A stretch of DNA of 64,000 nucleotides from Istiophorus platypterus (lineage: Eukaryota > Chordata > Actinopteri > Istiophoriformes > Istiophoridae). Of this stretch, positions 11,500 through 25,369 are shown in pieces (the first letter of the stretch is position 1; the number at the start of each line of letters is the position of its first letter). The stretch covers positions 9,807,089 through 9,871,088 of the forward strand of contig CM029112.1 in assembly GCA_016859345.1 (NCBI GenBank), written 5' to 3'. The notes under the pieces are model-generated. The model did no database searches. It had not been told where the DNA came from and saw only the letters and a list, made by a program, of their open reading frames with translations. The position numbers and the translations under genes were made by a program.

Positions 11500-12043
11500 A
11501 TGATCTCTCTCCAGTGTGATATTTGCGCGGCGACCCGAGAGCTCGCATACGTTGCCCGTCGCGTAATTTCACTTCACGGCGTGAGAACGATAAACATCCG
11601 ACGGATTCAATTCAACGTTACATTCCTGGAAATAATCCCCGTTCGCGGAATAAGGCGCCCCGCGCGAAACTACGTGTCCCGTGATGCTCGGTGCGGGGCA
11701 GGAAACACGTCATGACGTCGCTGGAACCTTCAGCTGTCAGACTTTGGCCAACCCTAAAAGTAAAGATTTTGTTAGCAAACTAACTCGAACTGTACAAGAG
11801 GCGCCGACTTTATTCAGAGTTGTGCATTCGTCTGCCGATCGATCTTTGAACGCTTGAGCTGGCGAACGAAAACCCCCGACATTGCACGGAGACGAACCAT
11901 CTTGTTTTTAATCGCTGCTGGGTTTTTTTTTTTGCACAAGGCAGCGATCCTGAGCGGGTGTAAGGGTAGATGCAGGGAGGGAGGGAGTAAAAAAAGGCAA
12001 AAGTCTTTGTGCTTCCCTTCCCCCTCATCAAAGCAAAGGGGAA
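11500..12043 (+). promoter_or_regulatory. map2k6: map2k6 promoter and 5'UTR, CpG-rich
   Basis: CpG dinucleotides are frequent from about 11525 to 11900, unlike the flanks. ACGTCATGACGT at 11707-11718 is a perfect 12-base palindrome made of two ATF/CREB half-sites in outward order. No clear TATA box is seen, as expected for a CpG-type promoter. The first coding ATG is at 12044. The transcription start is not fixed by the sequence. Confidence 0.5.
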
Positions 12044-15000
12044 ATGTCTCTGTCTAAAGGAGGTAAGTGGGGTTTTTTTTCCTCCCCCCCCTCCCGCCGC
12101 TATCTTTAAAACGGCCGTGCATATATTTTGAACGTCGAGGTGCAGTTTGCGTGGAAGTAGTTTAGCTAGCTGTGTTTGAAAAACGTTACCTTGCCAGGTG
12201 GAAGGCTGCATGTATGAGAGGAGGAAAAAAGAGGCTAGCCAGCATGTCTTTACTGCTTTCTATCATTATCCGAAGTCCCTAGACAGCCTGGTACCTGAAG
12301 GTATTCGTCGTAGACCAGCTGATTTTGTGATTTTATTGTGAATGTGCCGGCTAAAAGGTACGCTCGTATCGCGTCGTTTAAGTCCCGACTGGCGGTTTAG
12401 CTAACACAGTTTTCACGACAATAAAGGACTTTTGCCAAGCTGTAATTATCAAACCAACTTGCCCCTGTGGTGGAAATTACCGCGCTTAGATTAGTTTTTC
12501 CCTTTCGGTAAAGTAAAGCACACTGGGACCACAGGTGTTTGTATTTTTCGCCCTCATGACTCATCGATTGCGTTGGGTCGTTTTGGTTTGGCCGGTATGT
12601 TAGCGCAAAAAATATTTTTAGCGCTGCGTCCATGTAAATGCCCCCCCCCCTCCTCTCTCTCTCTCCTCCTTGGTGGAAATTCCTTTATTAAACAAACAAA
12701 CGAACGATCAAACAAACAAACAAACAAACAAACAAACAAAAGACAACAGACGGCGATGCCAGCGGACCAGGACGCTATCAAACACTGGGCTTCCGTCTGT
12801 CAGTAAGTGAGTCAGTGAGTGAGTGAAACCTTGCAGTGCAATTACTGTACCCTGCTGGATAAAACACACACACCTTGGAAAAAGTCAAGGTCCGTCCTCT
12901 GCGTCACACACACAAACACACACACACACACACACACAGCATGATGATGATGATGTCAATTTACATTTCAAGTTCACCGCTTGTGCTGTTACACAATCAT
13001 ACTAGCGTTACCATGGTCGGGAGTACACACTGTTTTGAGAGGGCAGTGTAGATTGGCTGGGTGCTGCTCAGGCAATCGCAGCCTTTGGCCTACCATGGCA
13101 TGTTTTGACTTGCAGCACCAATGCCTAGTGCAGCCTCTCTTTTGTTGACAGTTCACTGGTTTGCTAGCAGATCCTGCATAGCCGCTGCTGCTGCTGCTGC
13201 TGCTGCACAGGTTCTATGCTGTTGTTATTGCTCCGTGCACCAAAGCAGGCCCCCGTAGTCTCTGGGGAAGTTTTCTTGCCACTATCAGGAGTTGGGCCTC
13301 CTCAGGTAAAGAGTGAGGGAGGCGGGGTGGGGGGGGGGGGGTACTGGCCTAAGTGCATTGCAGTACTGTTGATGGTATTGCTGAGCCATTGGTGGTGATT
13401 GGGTTCTCCCTGACTGCACTGATAGGGTGGTGTGCAAGATTAACTGTGCATGAGTCATCATGATCTGTATATGGACCCACTGTGAGGCTGGAGTTTCCTG
13501 ACAGTGACTTTCCACTCAACTATTGACACTTTGATCCCATGCACAATCCAGAAATTCTTGTTCACATTGTGTATGTATTACTGCACCGTGGATATGTTAC
13601 ATCTTTGGGTTTTCTAGGAACTGCTGCATTTCCTGTAAAAGTGTACCAATTCACTGCATACACCGTTTCAGGAAAAAATTTGATCTGGTTAAGGTACGAG
13701 GATCCGTACTTAAAATGCAAAATTCTAGATCCCTTGTGAGGAAAAATGGCTGCAGGGTGAAGATGTTTTATAAGATTGTGTAATGCAAGTTGTGCCATAT
13801 TTGGATATAAGACTCAGATCCTTCCTGAGAAAATGGTATCTGCTATATGTAATTTTTCCTGTTCTGCCTTGATATACTTTTGACTGCAGCTGTGTCTGAC
13901 GTCATGGCACTATTGTGTGCTATTAGGCTTAATTTGAAGACCAGGCAGGTCTTGCAGCAGAAAGCTGCATCAAAGCTGGCCTCGGTTGGCCCAAACTGGG
14001 GACAGCGAGCGGGCGAGCAGAGCCAAGTGAAGTGACATCATATTTCCCAAAGGGTCCTGACAGTTGTGTTTTCAGCGGATGTATCCAGTCTGACTGCCAT
14101 GAGTCATATCCCACTCCACAGCCCTGGCCACAGGGTCACTGCACACACCACACACTGGCTCCCCCAAACAGGACTGCTTCCTGAGAGGGGTATTATAGTA
14201 TTTCAAGTCCATTAATACTTCACAGCAAACACTTCTAGTAGTAACTCAGACTTAAATATAATATACAGTCTGCAGTGTTTTTTCTGCAGCAGAAAAGATT
14301 GTTAAATTTGTCTAACACCTTGAATAAAACACAGTGTGTTGGATTTTAGGCTTGTCAGATGCAGGCTTTGAGTGCTCATACTTTACCTTACGCAGAGGAA
14401 ATGCAAAATCTATTTTTGACTCAACGTGTGTGAGTAAATCACACTTCAATCTCTCCCTACCACGTGAAACTACTGTAGTCTGTCCAGACACCGTAGTCCT
14501 ATTTTAGGGCTGCAGCACAAAATGGGCCTGTCTGACATTTCAGTGGTAGACCATAGAATCTAAAATCTTAGTAAAACTTCACTTCCCCTCTAGCTTGATC
14601 TAGCAAAGGAGGGGTTTACCCAATCATACTTCCTGCAGACTGGAGTGGTGTGACTCACTCATCGGCAAATACAACCCCACAGAAATAATGACGAGTTAAA
14701 AATCATACTAACCATTGCTAAGTTTTGCTAGTTTGATGAAGAGTCTTTGCATTTGCTCCAAAGTGATGGTTCCTTGCTTGTGCATTGAATCGGTTTCTCT
14801 GAACTGTGATCGAATCATTACACTCCCTGGTACGACCCTATGTGTAGCAAGAACAGGAAATAAAAAGCCAGGTCTTAACTGTTTCTCATCATATTCCAGT
14901 GAGTCGAGATCATGCCAACTTTTAGCACACACAGATAAAGGTCATGAAAAGTGTTCTGTTTTTCCTGTCAACCTTGCAACAAGAATCGCAAACATGCTGA

Positions 15001-18000
15001 ACACAAGTGTCCATGTCAAGAAGAGTTGAGCAGTTTTCCTGTGTTGTTGCTCGTAAGCCCGGTAGCTGTGTCATCTTGGCAGAAAGAGACAGCCCCTTGT
15101 GGGAAGTCCCAAAGGCTGCTGGTAAACTGTGTTTATGAATGGACTGCTGTCACTGATTGAATGCAGAAAGGTCGTAGAACTGCACAGTTTACACCGGATA
15201 TTCAAAAAATGTAACAGGTCCTAAACTGAGACAAAACAGAAAAACGCATTGATAGATGATTTGTTAGCAGTGATCGGAACAGTAAGAGGGGAAAAAAAAA
15301 TTATGCCAGGATCCTTCCTGCCTTCCGGCCCGATTCCCTTGCATTTCCCCTCCTCTTCTCTGCAATTGAGTCATCATACCAATGTCAATTAGTCATTGAG
15401 TCCACCTTCTCTCTGTTGCAGGGCCTCAGATTTGAGTACACCTAATCTCCAGTTAGATAACAGATCATTTGCTATGGTTTGTGTCAGTGGCAACTGCAAA
15501 TTGATTGTAACCTTGAAAACACTCCTTACTACTGGAATAGAATAAAATCTATCCATAGGCCAGTGTGGATGTAATATAACAGCAAAGGCCATTTTGTTGG
15601 CCGTAAATGGTATGAATAAGAACTTTGGATCTCTGTTGTTTCAAGCCTCTGTTTTTAAACTCAAAGTAATGTGGAAAGTCCTTCTACAAAACACTGTGAA
15701 TTATACCAGTGTGGGCTTACTGCTAAATACAGCTTTACTGATCACTGTATCAATCGTGGAGCTGAGATATTAATGGTTTTTCTAAATTCTTGTCTCCAAG
15801 GGAAGAAGAAGAACCCTGGGCTGAAGCTGGCCAGAGAAGTTTTTGCGCAGCCCCCACCAGCCGTAGCAGCGTAAGGCTCCCTTTCAAGATGGGGTAGTGA
15901 CAGCAGCCATGCCTTCCCAAGAGGGCTGCAAAAATTAGAGCCTGGCTGATACACTTGCTGGGTCAATATAAAAGCCCATATTAGCTCATGGCAGATACAT
16001 TGCTAATAAATTGCAGTACAGAAGCATGTATATCAGCTGTCATATCATATTTGTCTGGTACTGATACTGGCATCAGCCTAAAAATTCCTCTGTCAGTCAA
16101 GCTATTCTTTCTGACATTACTTTTCCTTATTGCAAAAACCAAAAATGTCATGACACAGTGATAACTCATAACAATAATCTTTTTTTGCAGCAAAGTCTCT
16201 GCTCTTTACTTAAAGTTCTTCTGCCTGGTGCAGTTGACTGAGACCTTGCATGGATCACTTGATTTTTATTATTGGTTTTGGTTTATCCAATAAATTGAAT
16301 ATGCCATTACTGAGTACTGGGACATCAAATTGACCATGCACCCTTGCTGTTTTTACACATGGTTTAATTGTTGCTCTCTCCCCGCAGGCCCCCTCGAGAT
16401 CTCGACTCTAAAGCTTGCGTCACAATCGGAGATCAGGTAAAGCTGTCTCTCTTTTCCTCTGAGACAGGCTTTTCTATTTGTTTTGCTGAGCTGAATACAT
16501 ACATGAATCTAACGTCTGGCTCCCTCTGTCCAGAACTTTGTGGTGAAGGCGGATGACTTGGAGCAGATTGCAGAGCTGGGGAGGGGAGCGTACGGCGTGG
16601 TGGACAAGATGAAACATGTGCCCAGTGGTGTTATCATGGCTGTTAAGGTAGGTTGGGAGACTGCTACTCAGGTTACCTGATTTGGCATCTGTGTCAAAGC
16701 ACCATGCTTTTAAAATAGAAGCCATGACTCATTGATGTATTCAACATATGAGCTCAAATTTTAAATTTTTTTGTCAGATCTGTCAGATTTTTGACATATA
16801 TTCTATTGAGAATGGGGTTCTTTCTCACTCTCAACCCAGCCGGTCGAGGCGGATGGATTTCCACCATGATGTGTTCAACGTTTCCACCTGTTAAAAGGGA
16901 GTTTTTGTTGCCGAGTGCTTGCTCATGGGGGAAATGTTGGGTCTCTGTAAATAATAACTATAAGACTCCCTGAGATAACGTTTGTTATGATATGGCGCTA
17001 TATAGATAAAGTTGAATTGAATTGAAGTTACGGGACACTGGACACCATTTGAGCTATATCTACCCTGGGGTGAAACTGTCAGACCACGTGTGATATGTGC
17101 GTGTGTGTGTCCCCAGAGGATTCGTGCCACAGTCAACACCCTTGAGCAGAAGAGGCTTCTGATGGACTTGGACATTTCAATGAGGACAGTGGACTGTTTC
17201 TACACTGTGACCTTCTATGGCGCCCTCTTCAGAGAGGTAAAGCCAATGTTCAAATCTTAAATAATTAATCTTTTGTGACTGCTGTGGCTCCCTGCCATCA
17301 CCTTGTTTCTTTGTTTTGGGGGATCTTTTTTTTCAGGGGGATGTTTGGATCTGTATGGAGCTGATGGACACTTCTTTGGATAAGTTCTACAAGAAGGTCA
17401 TTGAGAAAGGAGAAACCATCCCAGAGGACATCTTGGGGAAGATCACAGTAGCAGTACGTCCTGTCCCATATTTTTACTCCATAGGTGTCACTAAGATATC
17501 AGATGTGTTTACATGTATGAAAGAAATAGTTAAACACTTTGGGAAAATATGCTTGATCTTCCTGAGAAGAGCAAGTTGAGAATGATGATAATTTGGGGTT
17601 TTATGGGACTTAATGTGGCGTAGTTATTTCTTGGTGAACAACACCCAGGTGCAGTGACTTTCTGGAGTTTTGACGTCACAGTGAGGTTGCCAAGCAACCA
17701 GCAAAATTGCCAGAGATGGTCTGGATGAAGTCCCAGGTGGATGGATAAACTATTTTTCATCAAGAAACAATCATAACATAACTCCCCCTAAAACCACAAA
17801 TTGTAATTTTTACATTTCTGTTCAATTTTCTCATCTAATTCTCTGAGAGAAAGGAATGAGTATACTTCTCAAATCGTAAAACTGTTCATCCTACATTCTA
17901 CGTTTACAATGGTCAATCCCTAGAATTGAAAAATGTTTGCATGTTGCATGTTTGTTGCTTCATGGAAACTAATGTAACTCCAGGGAAAACTACATCACCA

Positions 18001-20983
18001 AACCCATCCAATGCTAGATGTATTACATGTTTTGTAAATATGGTTGTAAAAAAAAATCTAATTGGTCTCACTGAGACACAATCTACAGCTCCAGTTCTTT
18101 AGATTTATTTTTATTCTGAAGAATTCAGTCTTTTCCTTCATTTTCTTTTTTTCTTTTTTTTCTTTTTTTTTTTACTCCAAAGATTGTCAAGGCATTAGAG
18201 CATCTGCACAGTAACCTGTCAGTGATACACAGAGGTAAGCAGATCAAATCATTAGTGTGTACAGTTTTCAGCGTTCCTATTGATGACTCTTATTGTTGGT
18301 TTCCTATCTTCTCTCATCCCCCAAACAACAATGTCCCTTCACCAGATGTGAAGCCCTCCAATGTTCTGATCAACACTCAGGGCCAAGTGAAAATGTGCGA
18401 CTTTGGCATCAGCGGCCACCTGGTGGACTCCGTGGCCAAGACAATGGATGCAGGCTGCAAGCCCTACATGGCAGTAAGTGGGTACTGGGGAATATCAGGG
18501 AAAGGATTCCTGCTACCTACCAACTGAGATCCAGGAAGGGGTTCTCTAGAAATTTATTGAGGGATCGTAACACTGAAAGAGGCCTGGCCAGCGTAAATGT
18601 CTGAGGTCTTGGAAACACTCACAAGCTGGAGTAAAGCCAAAAATCCACAGTCCAAGAGTTCCTTAACCGTTTTTCTATCTGGACCCTGGACTGATGGTAA
18701 TCAGGCCTCCGCTGTGCAAACCCGTAAGCTTTCAAACATCTTGCCTGGAACGTAGGCTCACAAAACCAGTGCTTTATTTTAAATCCCTCCAAAAACTGAC
18801 AAATTATAACTGACAAATTTGGTCTTAACCCGGTTATACTTATTCTCATCTTTACAAGGCTTTTTAATTCAGCAACTTTAATTCAAGTCTGAAATTGAAA
18901 TTGCTTTTATCAATTTATTATTATTATAAATCGTTGTTTTCTTTCTATTCCTGATTAAATAATAAATTAAAAAATAAACAACATTGTTTCTAAAAAGAAC
19001 AGTTTAATTGTAATTTGTAATTATTTATCAATTTATTTTTTGGCAGTGTTGGAATTTATCTGTTGCTCATAATTTCCATTTCAGCCTGAGCGGATCAACC
19101 CTGACCTCAACCAGAAAGGCTACAGTGTCAAATCAGACATATGGAGTCTTGGTATCACAATGGTGAGTAGGGCTGGATTATGCTAATTTTGGTTTTGACT
19201 GTGATACTCACAGTTAAAAACAAGGCTCACAACCATGTATTTTCTGCTGGATCATAGATGCTTTGAAGTGTAGCCACTGTGTTGCTACTATGAGCTTATT
19301 TCCTATCTAGTTTACACTGGCGGCAAACACCAAAATGTAAATGTTAGCTTAGTCTTATGTAATCACATTCTCTCTTTAATCCATTTGAACATAAGTTATG
19401 ATACAGTGATAATAAAATACTTTTATTTACATAGCAGTTTTCTTTTCAAAGTTTTAAAATGCGTTTCAAAGATTAAAGACATAAAAACCCTTATTTAGGT
19501 AAAAGATAAAAAGCTTTTTTCACTCATCCCTCTGCCTGCTCAGGCCTGTGATGAGCACCCTGTTGTTTTTCTGGTAACGTATGACTCCATGTCAGTTGGC
19601 CCTCTCTGCTGAACCATATTTACCAGACAATGTCAAAATAGAGCAGCACTAATGCTGATTCATGGTGCCTCTCTTGATAATTTGGTTGCCTATGTAGTAG
19701 ATTAAACTGTCCTCAGTTAAGACATAGCATGGCTTAAAGACTCACGTATTTTCTCATTAGGAACTTTTTAGTTTGAATACATAAAGGAGCTTTTGTTATG
19801 TCTTCTTTTTTTGCATTTTAAGTTTAAGAAAGGTACAAATCTGCAAAACTGGTCCAACTGTTCCTTAGAATTCATGTTAAAACACATATTACCTTGTCTG
19901 AATTGTCCAAACACTTTTGCATTAAAATGTCTACCGTATATAAAATGTTCGAAAGTGAAAAATCAAAACATGCTGCAAAAACTTCTTACAGAAGTTAATA
20001 ATTTTCCAAAATGTCTAAAATAGTTGCAGTTGGTGGTCAGTACTGCTCACCCAGCATTTGTTGCACCGATTTATAACCAAAAATGTGAACATGTGATCCC
20101 AGAATTTTACCTCTGACTTGTACAATCATGGTTAAATCGGCCTCCCTCTGTCTCATAGATCGAGCTGGCCATTTTGAAATTCCCCTACGACTCATGGGGC
20201 ACCCCGTTCCAGCAGCTCAAGCAGGTGGTGGATGAGCCATCTCCACAGTTGCCCACCGACCGTTTCTCCCCAGACTTTGTAGATTTCATCTCTCAGTGGT
20301 AAGCCTCACCACGCTCGATGGCAGCGCTAAGTTCCTCATTCAAGAGCTGGTGGTGGGGGGGGGGGCACTACAGTCCAGCAGGGGTCAGTGTTTGCTCTGC
20401 TCTTACTGAAAGAGTTGGCATAAGTAGTGTCTGTGGACCTCCAACATGACTTTAGATGATTTTTATGTACTTGACTATTTTTAGATGTGGTTTTGCTATT
20501 AAATTATGATAATAATTATAGGGAATTATTAATATTTAATGCTTTGCTTACTTTTGAGTTTATCTGTTGTTTTTACAGCTTAAGAAAGAAGCCAAACGAG
20601 AGACCAGCCTATACAGAATTAATGGTTAGTAGCTTTTTACATTTTACATTTTTTTTACATATTATTATGCATTATGCTACTTGCGTCACCATGGGCATCC
20701 CAACTGTGATGTTCGGTGTGCCCTGGTTCCTGCTTTTGTCCACAAGAGGCCAGGCTTACCCAGTTACCGACCAAGCCTATGATGTGTGTAATTTTCACAA
20801 GTAAATAACAACACAGGCAAAACGAAAATAAAAAAAAAAATTCTTGTCATGAAGTAACATATATTCTTACTTTGTGTTTTTTTTTTTTCCTTTCTTTTGA
20901 TGCAGAAACATCAGTTTTTCACCCTGCATGACTCCAAAGAGACAGACGTGGCCAGTTTTGTCAAGGTCATCCTGGATGACTGA
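12044..20983 (+). CDS. map2k6: MAP2K6 (MKK6), dual-specificity p38 MAP kinase kinase
   Basis: Cytoplasmic kinase that phosphorylates the Thr and Tyr of p38 MAP kinases. Twelve coding exons: 12044-12062, 15801-15870, 16388-16436, 16534-16647, 17117-17236, 17337-17453, 18183-18234, 18346-18473, 19085-19162, 20159-20298, 20579-20624, 20906-20983. All have GT-AG borders, and the sum is 1011 nt, giving 336 residues (human 334). The N-terminus holds the basic p38-docking motif KKKNPGLKL (8-16). The glycine loop is GRGAYG (62-67), the ATP lysine is Lys84, and catalytic HRD is split by intron 7 with Asp181. DFG is 199-201. The activation-loop sites Ser209 and Thr213 (SVAKT) are intact. APE is spread over the exon 8/9 join. 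The C-terminus keeps the DVASFVK docking-domain helix. Exon 1 is tiny and followed by a 3.7-kb intron. The closest alternative, MAP2K3, fits the N-terminus less well. Confidence 0.97.
12620..12740. repeat. (CAAA)n microsatellite and pyrimidine run in map2k6 intron 1
   Basis: A C/T-rich run at about 12640-12670 precedes an AAAC/CAAA tetranucleotide array from about 12690 to 12740. Further short repeats follow in this intron: (CA)n at about 12906-12940 and (GCT)n at about 13184-13206. Confidence 0.85.
16825..17027 (+). repeat. 3' tail of a fish non-LTR retrotransposon in map2k6 intron 4
   Basis: Contains the recognisable teleost LINE tail: CCGGTCGAGGCGGATGG, CTTGCTCATGGGGGAAATG, TTGGGTCTCTGTAAATAATA and GGCGCTATATAGATAAA, ending in GAATT-type units at 17027. 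It is severely 5'-truncated. I cannot fix the clade by eye. Confidence 0.7.
17515..17745. repeat. Interspersed teleost repeat in map2k6 intron 6
   Basis: The run starting AAATAGTTAAACACTTTGGG and the part ending GGTTGCCAAGCAACCAGC match a high-copy fish repeat I recognise but cannot name. It carries a perfect CRE octamer TGACGTCA at 17671-17678 and an RFX X-box-like GGTTGCCAAGCAACC at 17685-17699. Confidence 0.55.
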
Positions 20984-23120
20984 TGGGCTCCCTCCGGGCT
21001 CCACCCCATCAGGGTAGGCAGGACCTCTCAGCAAACGAACCAATGGCCTACCCTTTTTTTTTCTTTTTCCTTTTGTTTTTTTTTTGGTTTTTTTTTGGTT
21101 TTTTTGTTTTGTTTTTTTTTTAAACTCACTGGAATGAAAGACTCTCATGCACCCACACACAACAAGGGGAGGGGGGGGGACTCAAAGACTGACAGCAGCC
21201 CAGCAGCACTGGAGTGGGAGAGTGGTGGTAATATGAACTTGTACGGTCAACTGGAGAGGTTTTAATTCACTCCTCCAAGCTTCCTGTGTGTGCAATTATC
21301 CAACATGACAAATATGAACTGAACCTGATTTTGTGGTTTTTGTCTTGTTCTTTTGTTTTTGCCCCCACTGCCCCTCTTATCTCTTTTCAGAATGGACAGA
21401 GCCAGCCAATTATTTCTTTGTGACAAATATTGTATGAATAATTTGAATTTCATCTGCACAACCAACAGTTAATTTGTATGTTGTTGCGTATTTAAAGCTA
21501 TATTTGCATATGCGTTTGTATGTTTTCTCATTATACAGAGTTTTTGATACTGTATATTGTCGACAAGTGTGAATTTTGCCGGACTAGGGCCTTATTCTTC
21601 ACATGGCATCAGGTGAACAGTTTCACCTGGTTCTTCCCGAGGCAATTGGCCAGTGCAGGGGCTGCAATTGTCATGGTCGGGCCGTGGGAGCCTCCAGGAC
21701 TTAGACAAAACATAAGAAATGTCAAAGGTCACTTTCCAGGCAAGAGGAGTTTAAAGTCATTCCTAGATCGCTTGGTGATGCGATTGGCGGGAATGTAAGG
21801 TGTCCCATATCATCAGTGATCCCAGGTGTAACACCCTCCATAGAGTGACCCCTCCAAACTCCTCTTCTTTCTTGGGTATTACAGAGTGAGCTCCAGTGCT
21901 GCCATTGTTACTACCCGGAAGTATTCAGGGGTTGCCTAATCAAGCTCAGAGCTTTATCTTTTTCTGTGTGCCATTTTGCAATTCGTTCTCATGAATTACT
22001 GCATTAATTGTATTTTTCTCTTCTCTTGGACTTGTTCTGGCCTGCATTTTTAATTCTATTTCGGCAGCATTTAAACTTATTCTTCCCTAAACCTACCTTT
22101 CTCAATTCTGGCATCAGCATAGTCTTTACATATGAGGCACTTACATTTTCATTCTTTCCAGAGGCCTTATAATGCCTTACACAAGACAGTATGGTAGGGA
22201 ACTAATTTATGTGTTGAAGATGTAAATACTATCTCCTTTTTTTTTCTTCTTTTTTTTTTTTTAATGTAACATGGCACTGTCCCACCTTGGCAGTGTAGAT
22301 GAATGGTAGACTGGTAGGTATTAGTTAGTTTTAATGCAGTGTGACACGCGTACACAAACACTTGTACTCACAGGGCCAGCTGACTGTCGTACACCTATTT
22401 TGGACTGATGTGCTGTCAGGCTCCACTGCTCAGGTTTCCGTGCTCTCCCTCATGAGGAGATGGCTCCATTTTTTATTTTTTATTTTTCCTTCGTTTTGTT
22501 TGGGTTTTTTTCCCCCCCAGGTCGTACTCTCCTTGAGTGCTGGACCGAGAGCCTCTCTTCAGTCCATAGTGGGCAGCCATTATCTCTTCTGTCAGACCAT
22601 ACTATGCAGAGCCCCTTGGACTCCTAACAAGAGGCCCTTGCCATGTGGCGGTTTCCCCACTCCAAGTGTTCAGAGACTGTGATGATGATGATGATGATGA
22701 TAACGATGACGGTGGTGATGATGATAATGGTGACGATAGTGACGATAACTGCCGTGCCTCTGTTCATGGCTAGCACTCATTGCCTCTCTGGTTTACACTG
22801 TAGTGCGACCTTTATCAAAAGTCAGTGAGTTAGGAGTATTTATGATTGTGAATAATAAGGGAAAGCTAGCAACACCACAAAGAAGCTGCTGTTATTCTTT
22901 TGTTTTGTTTTTAATTTTTTTTTCTTTTCTTTTTTTTGGCCTTCTTTGGATGGCCATTCCCTTGGTGTGTAAAAGTGAGTTTTTACGCTGATCACAATGA
23001 GAATGGAACACTTGCTCTACCTCTTACTCCTTCACTCTATTTGCCACCTTTTTAATTTGGTGGGACTGACAAACTTGAACTATGGAAAGACAAAAAAATA
23101 AAGGCTTTATTGTTCAGTAT
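20984..23120 (+). other. map2k6: 3'UTR of map2k6
   Basis: Starts after the TGA at 20981-20983 and runs to a good poly(A) signal AATAAA at 23098-23103. It is T-rich with several long T-runs (near 21055-21120, 22235-22262, 22915-22935). A (GAT)n array lies at 22680-22740. No other gene is recognised within it. Confidence 0.6.
22680..22740. repeat. (GAT)n trinucleotide array in the map2k6 3'UTR
   Basis: Imperfect GAT repeats with GAC and GGT variants, about 60 bases long. The short open frame through it (Met-rich) is a repeat artefact. Confidence 0.85.
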
Positions 23121-25369
23121 GTCTGTTTATAGCCTAATTTTCATGATTGCTGCAGGTTTAGCACTAGTGTAAGTGGTTTGTGTGGGTAATGCAAAGTAGA
23201 TGTACAGTACAATATAGTCTTGAATTTTTCCTACCGACAAATCCCATAAATAGACCAAAACAATGGATTGATTCTACTAACAAATTTTGTGTTTAGCTAA
23301 AGCACGATATTACTTCCTCTATACCATAGACCTCCAGTATAGTCCAAAAACTGTCAAAAACACATCATTGAGCCACACTGTCCCACTGGGTGACATATTT
23401 TTTCATTACCATGAACATGGGCACTGTAGTTTTGTTTCACATATGCAGTCCTGCTTGAAAAAAACAAAAGCATTCAATTAAATGGTTTTGGTCCAGCAGC
23501 GCTGTTGGGGGTGCAAACAGCAGGATTGACTGTAAAAATATTTGACCAGGCTCCACTTTTTTGACACTTCGTCTGTCCAAGCTCTGCGTCAGCCACTAAA
23601 ATACATGCAAGTGCACATTCCTGCAATGAAAACACGGTGTTTCTACAGATTAACTTGTGAATGTTTCAACTAAAGATGAAATAGCTGCCCCTGGGATAAA
23701 TTTCTATGGCTGTAAAATTCGGTTTCAGTTTATAAACCACTTTCTATTGTTTCAGCGTCTGAGAAGCTGCCACGCTCATGAAGCCACTTAAACTCGGCAT
23801 CTTGCAATGTGTCATTTCACTTGTACCGGAGGCTACATGCCCCAACCACCGCAGCCCCTTGCATTGTTTTAACACAGGGCTCTTTTCAGCCCAAAGTTGC
23901 GCTTCATCAACAGCTGTAAATAGTCCCCAACCACTTCACTGGTCACTCCTGTTCCAGTAACTTTTTCTAAAACTATAGTGCCCAGTTGTTTTCGGAAATT
24001 ACTCTGTTGGATTTTTTTTTTTTTTTTTCCTGCACTTGTGACCACCAAGACTTTGACAACAGTGTAATCTAATGGACATGAGCCATAGACAGTGTATATT
24101 AGTTAGAAGGTGTTGAGGGATGCATCTAACACAGGGTTGATTTTGGTCTTTTAATGGGATTTGTTGACAATAAGAAAAATACAGATTAACACTAACTTGA
24201 CTGGTCTCTTTCTACACGCTCATTGCTTTGTTTGGTCTAATTGTATTTCAAGCCACTCCTCAACCCACTTCATTTCTGCTTCCATGTGACTAACAGTTCC
24301 GCTTAAGACTCTTAGTCCTGCAACCTCACACTCTAATTAAGATGAGAGATACTGGAGCTGACTGATCCAGGTGATAAAATGCATTTGGGTTGCTAGAGTC
24401 TCCACTTCTCTCAAATTTCTACTCACACCACCTGTCAGACCATGTTTTCCATCCTCTCGCATGTGATACTGTAAAGACGCTATAATACAATGAAAGAGTG
24501 ATTGAAGCAAGAGATGGAAATGGTACACCTGGTCTCAGAGCTATGTGGTAACTTAAACCCGCTTGCTCAGAGAGTAGAGCCTACAGCTTCTACATTTCTA
24601 AGCCTGAATTCGGAGCAATTCCACCACCTCAAATTCTGTAGGAGACAAATTGCTGCAAATTAGGATCCACAAGGGTTAAAGGTTTCAAAGCTTCCATTGC
24701 AGGTCATTATCAAATTAAGTTATTAATAATCGGTGCGTGCAGTGCGTTGCCAGTAGTATTACAGTTTCTATTTGTGTAAACATTCTTACGTAAGCACAAA
24801 GAAGTGAACTCACACTTCTTGGCAGGTCGTGATTTTTCTGGATATGTGATGAATAGAGTGAAGAATTTCATTTTGATGGCTCTTTCTGAGTGCTTTTTTT
24901 TTTCTCTTTTTTTTTTTTGCGCTGAATGTTAACAACAGAGGTTAACAAAAGCTCACTTTGAGCAGCCTACTCCGCTCTGAGTGTGTCTGTCAAAGACCGA
25001 TGACTTCATGCCAGGATGAGAAAACTCAATGCCAACAGACTGCAGGCAGTGTTCCAGTGTTGTGCAGAAGAGTGGTTTTCCAGCCAAACTGAAGACACTC
25101 TTTTTAGGAAAAGATGGCCTTTGAGGCGAAACTTACATAATGATGCTCAAAAGATCGTCATGTGAGGAGAAAATATCCAGTTGAGCTACTGTCCCGGCTC
25201 AGTTCAATGTGGACTTTGATGCAGAAGTGAATCACTACCTCTCTGAACTGCAAATGGGCACTTTAGGAACTCAGTGGGTTGGCAGCGAAATTGAACTGTC
25301 GCACGATCCTGCTTGTCATGTACAAAATCAATGTTATGAATACTAGAGAGCACTTAAGAAAAGTCATGG

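Noticed and set aside
12573..12806. Open frame in map2k6 intron 1
   Set aside because: It is made by a CAAA microsatellite and a pyrimidine run; no splice links or protein similarity.
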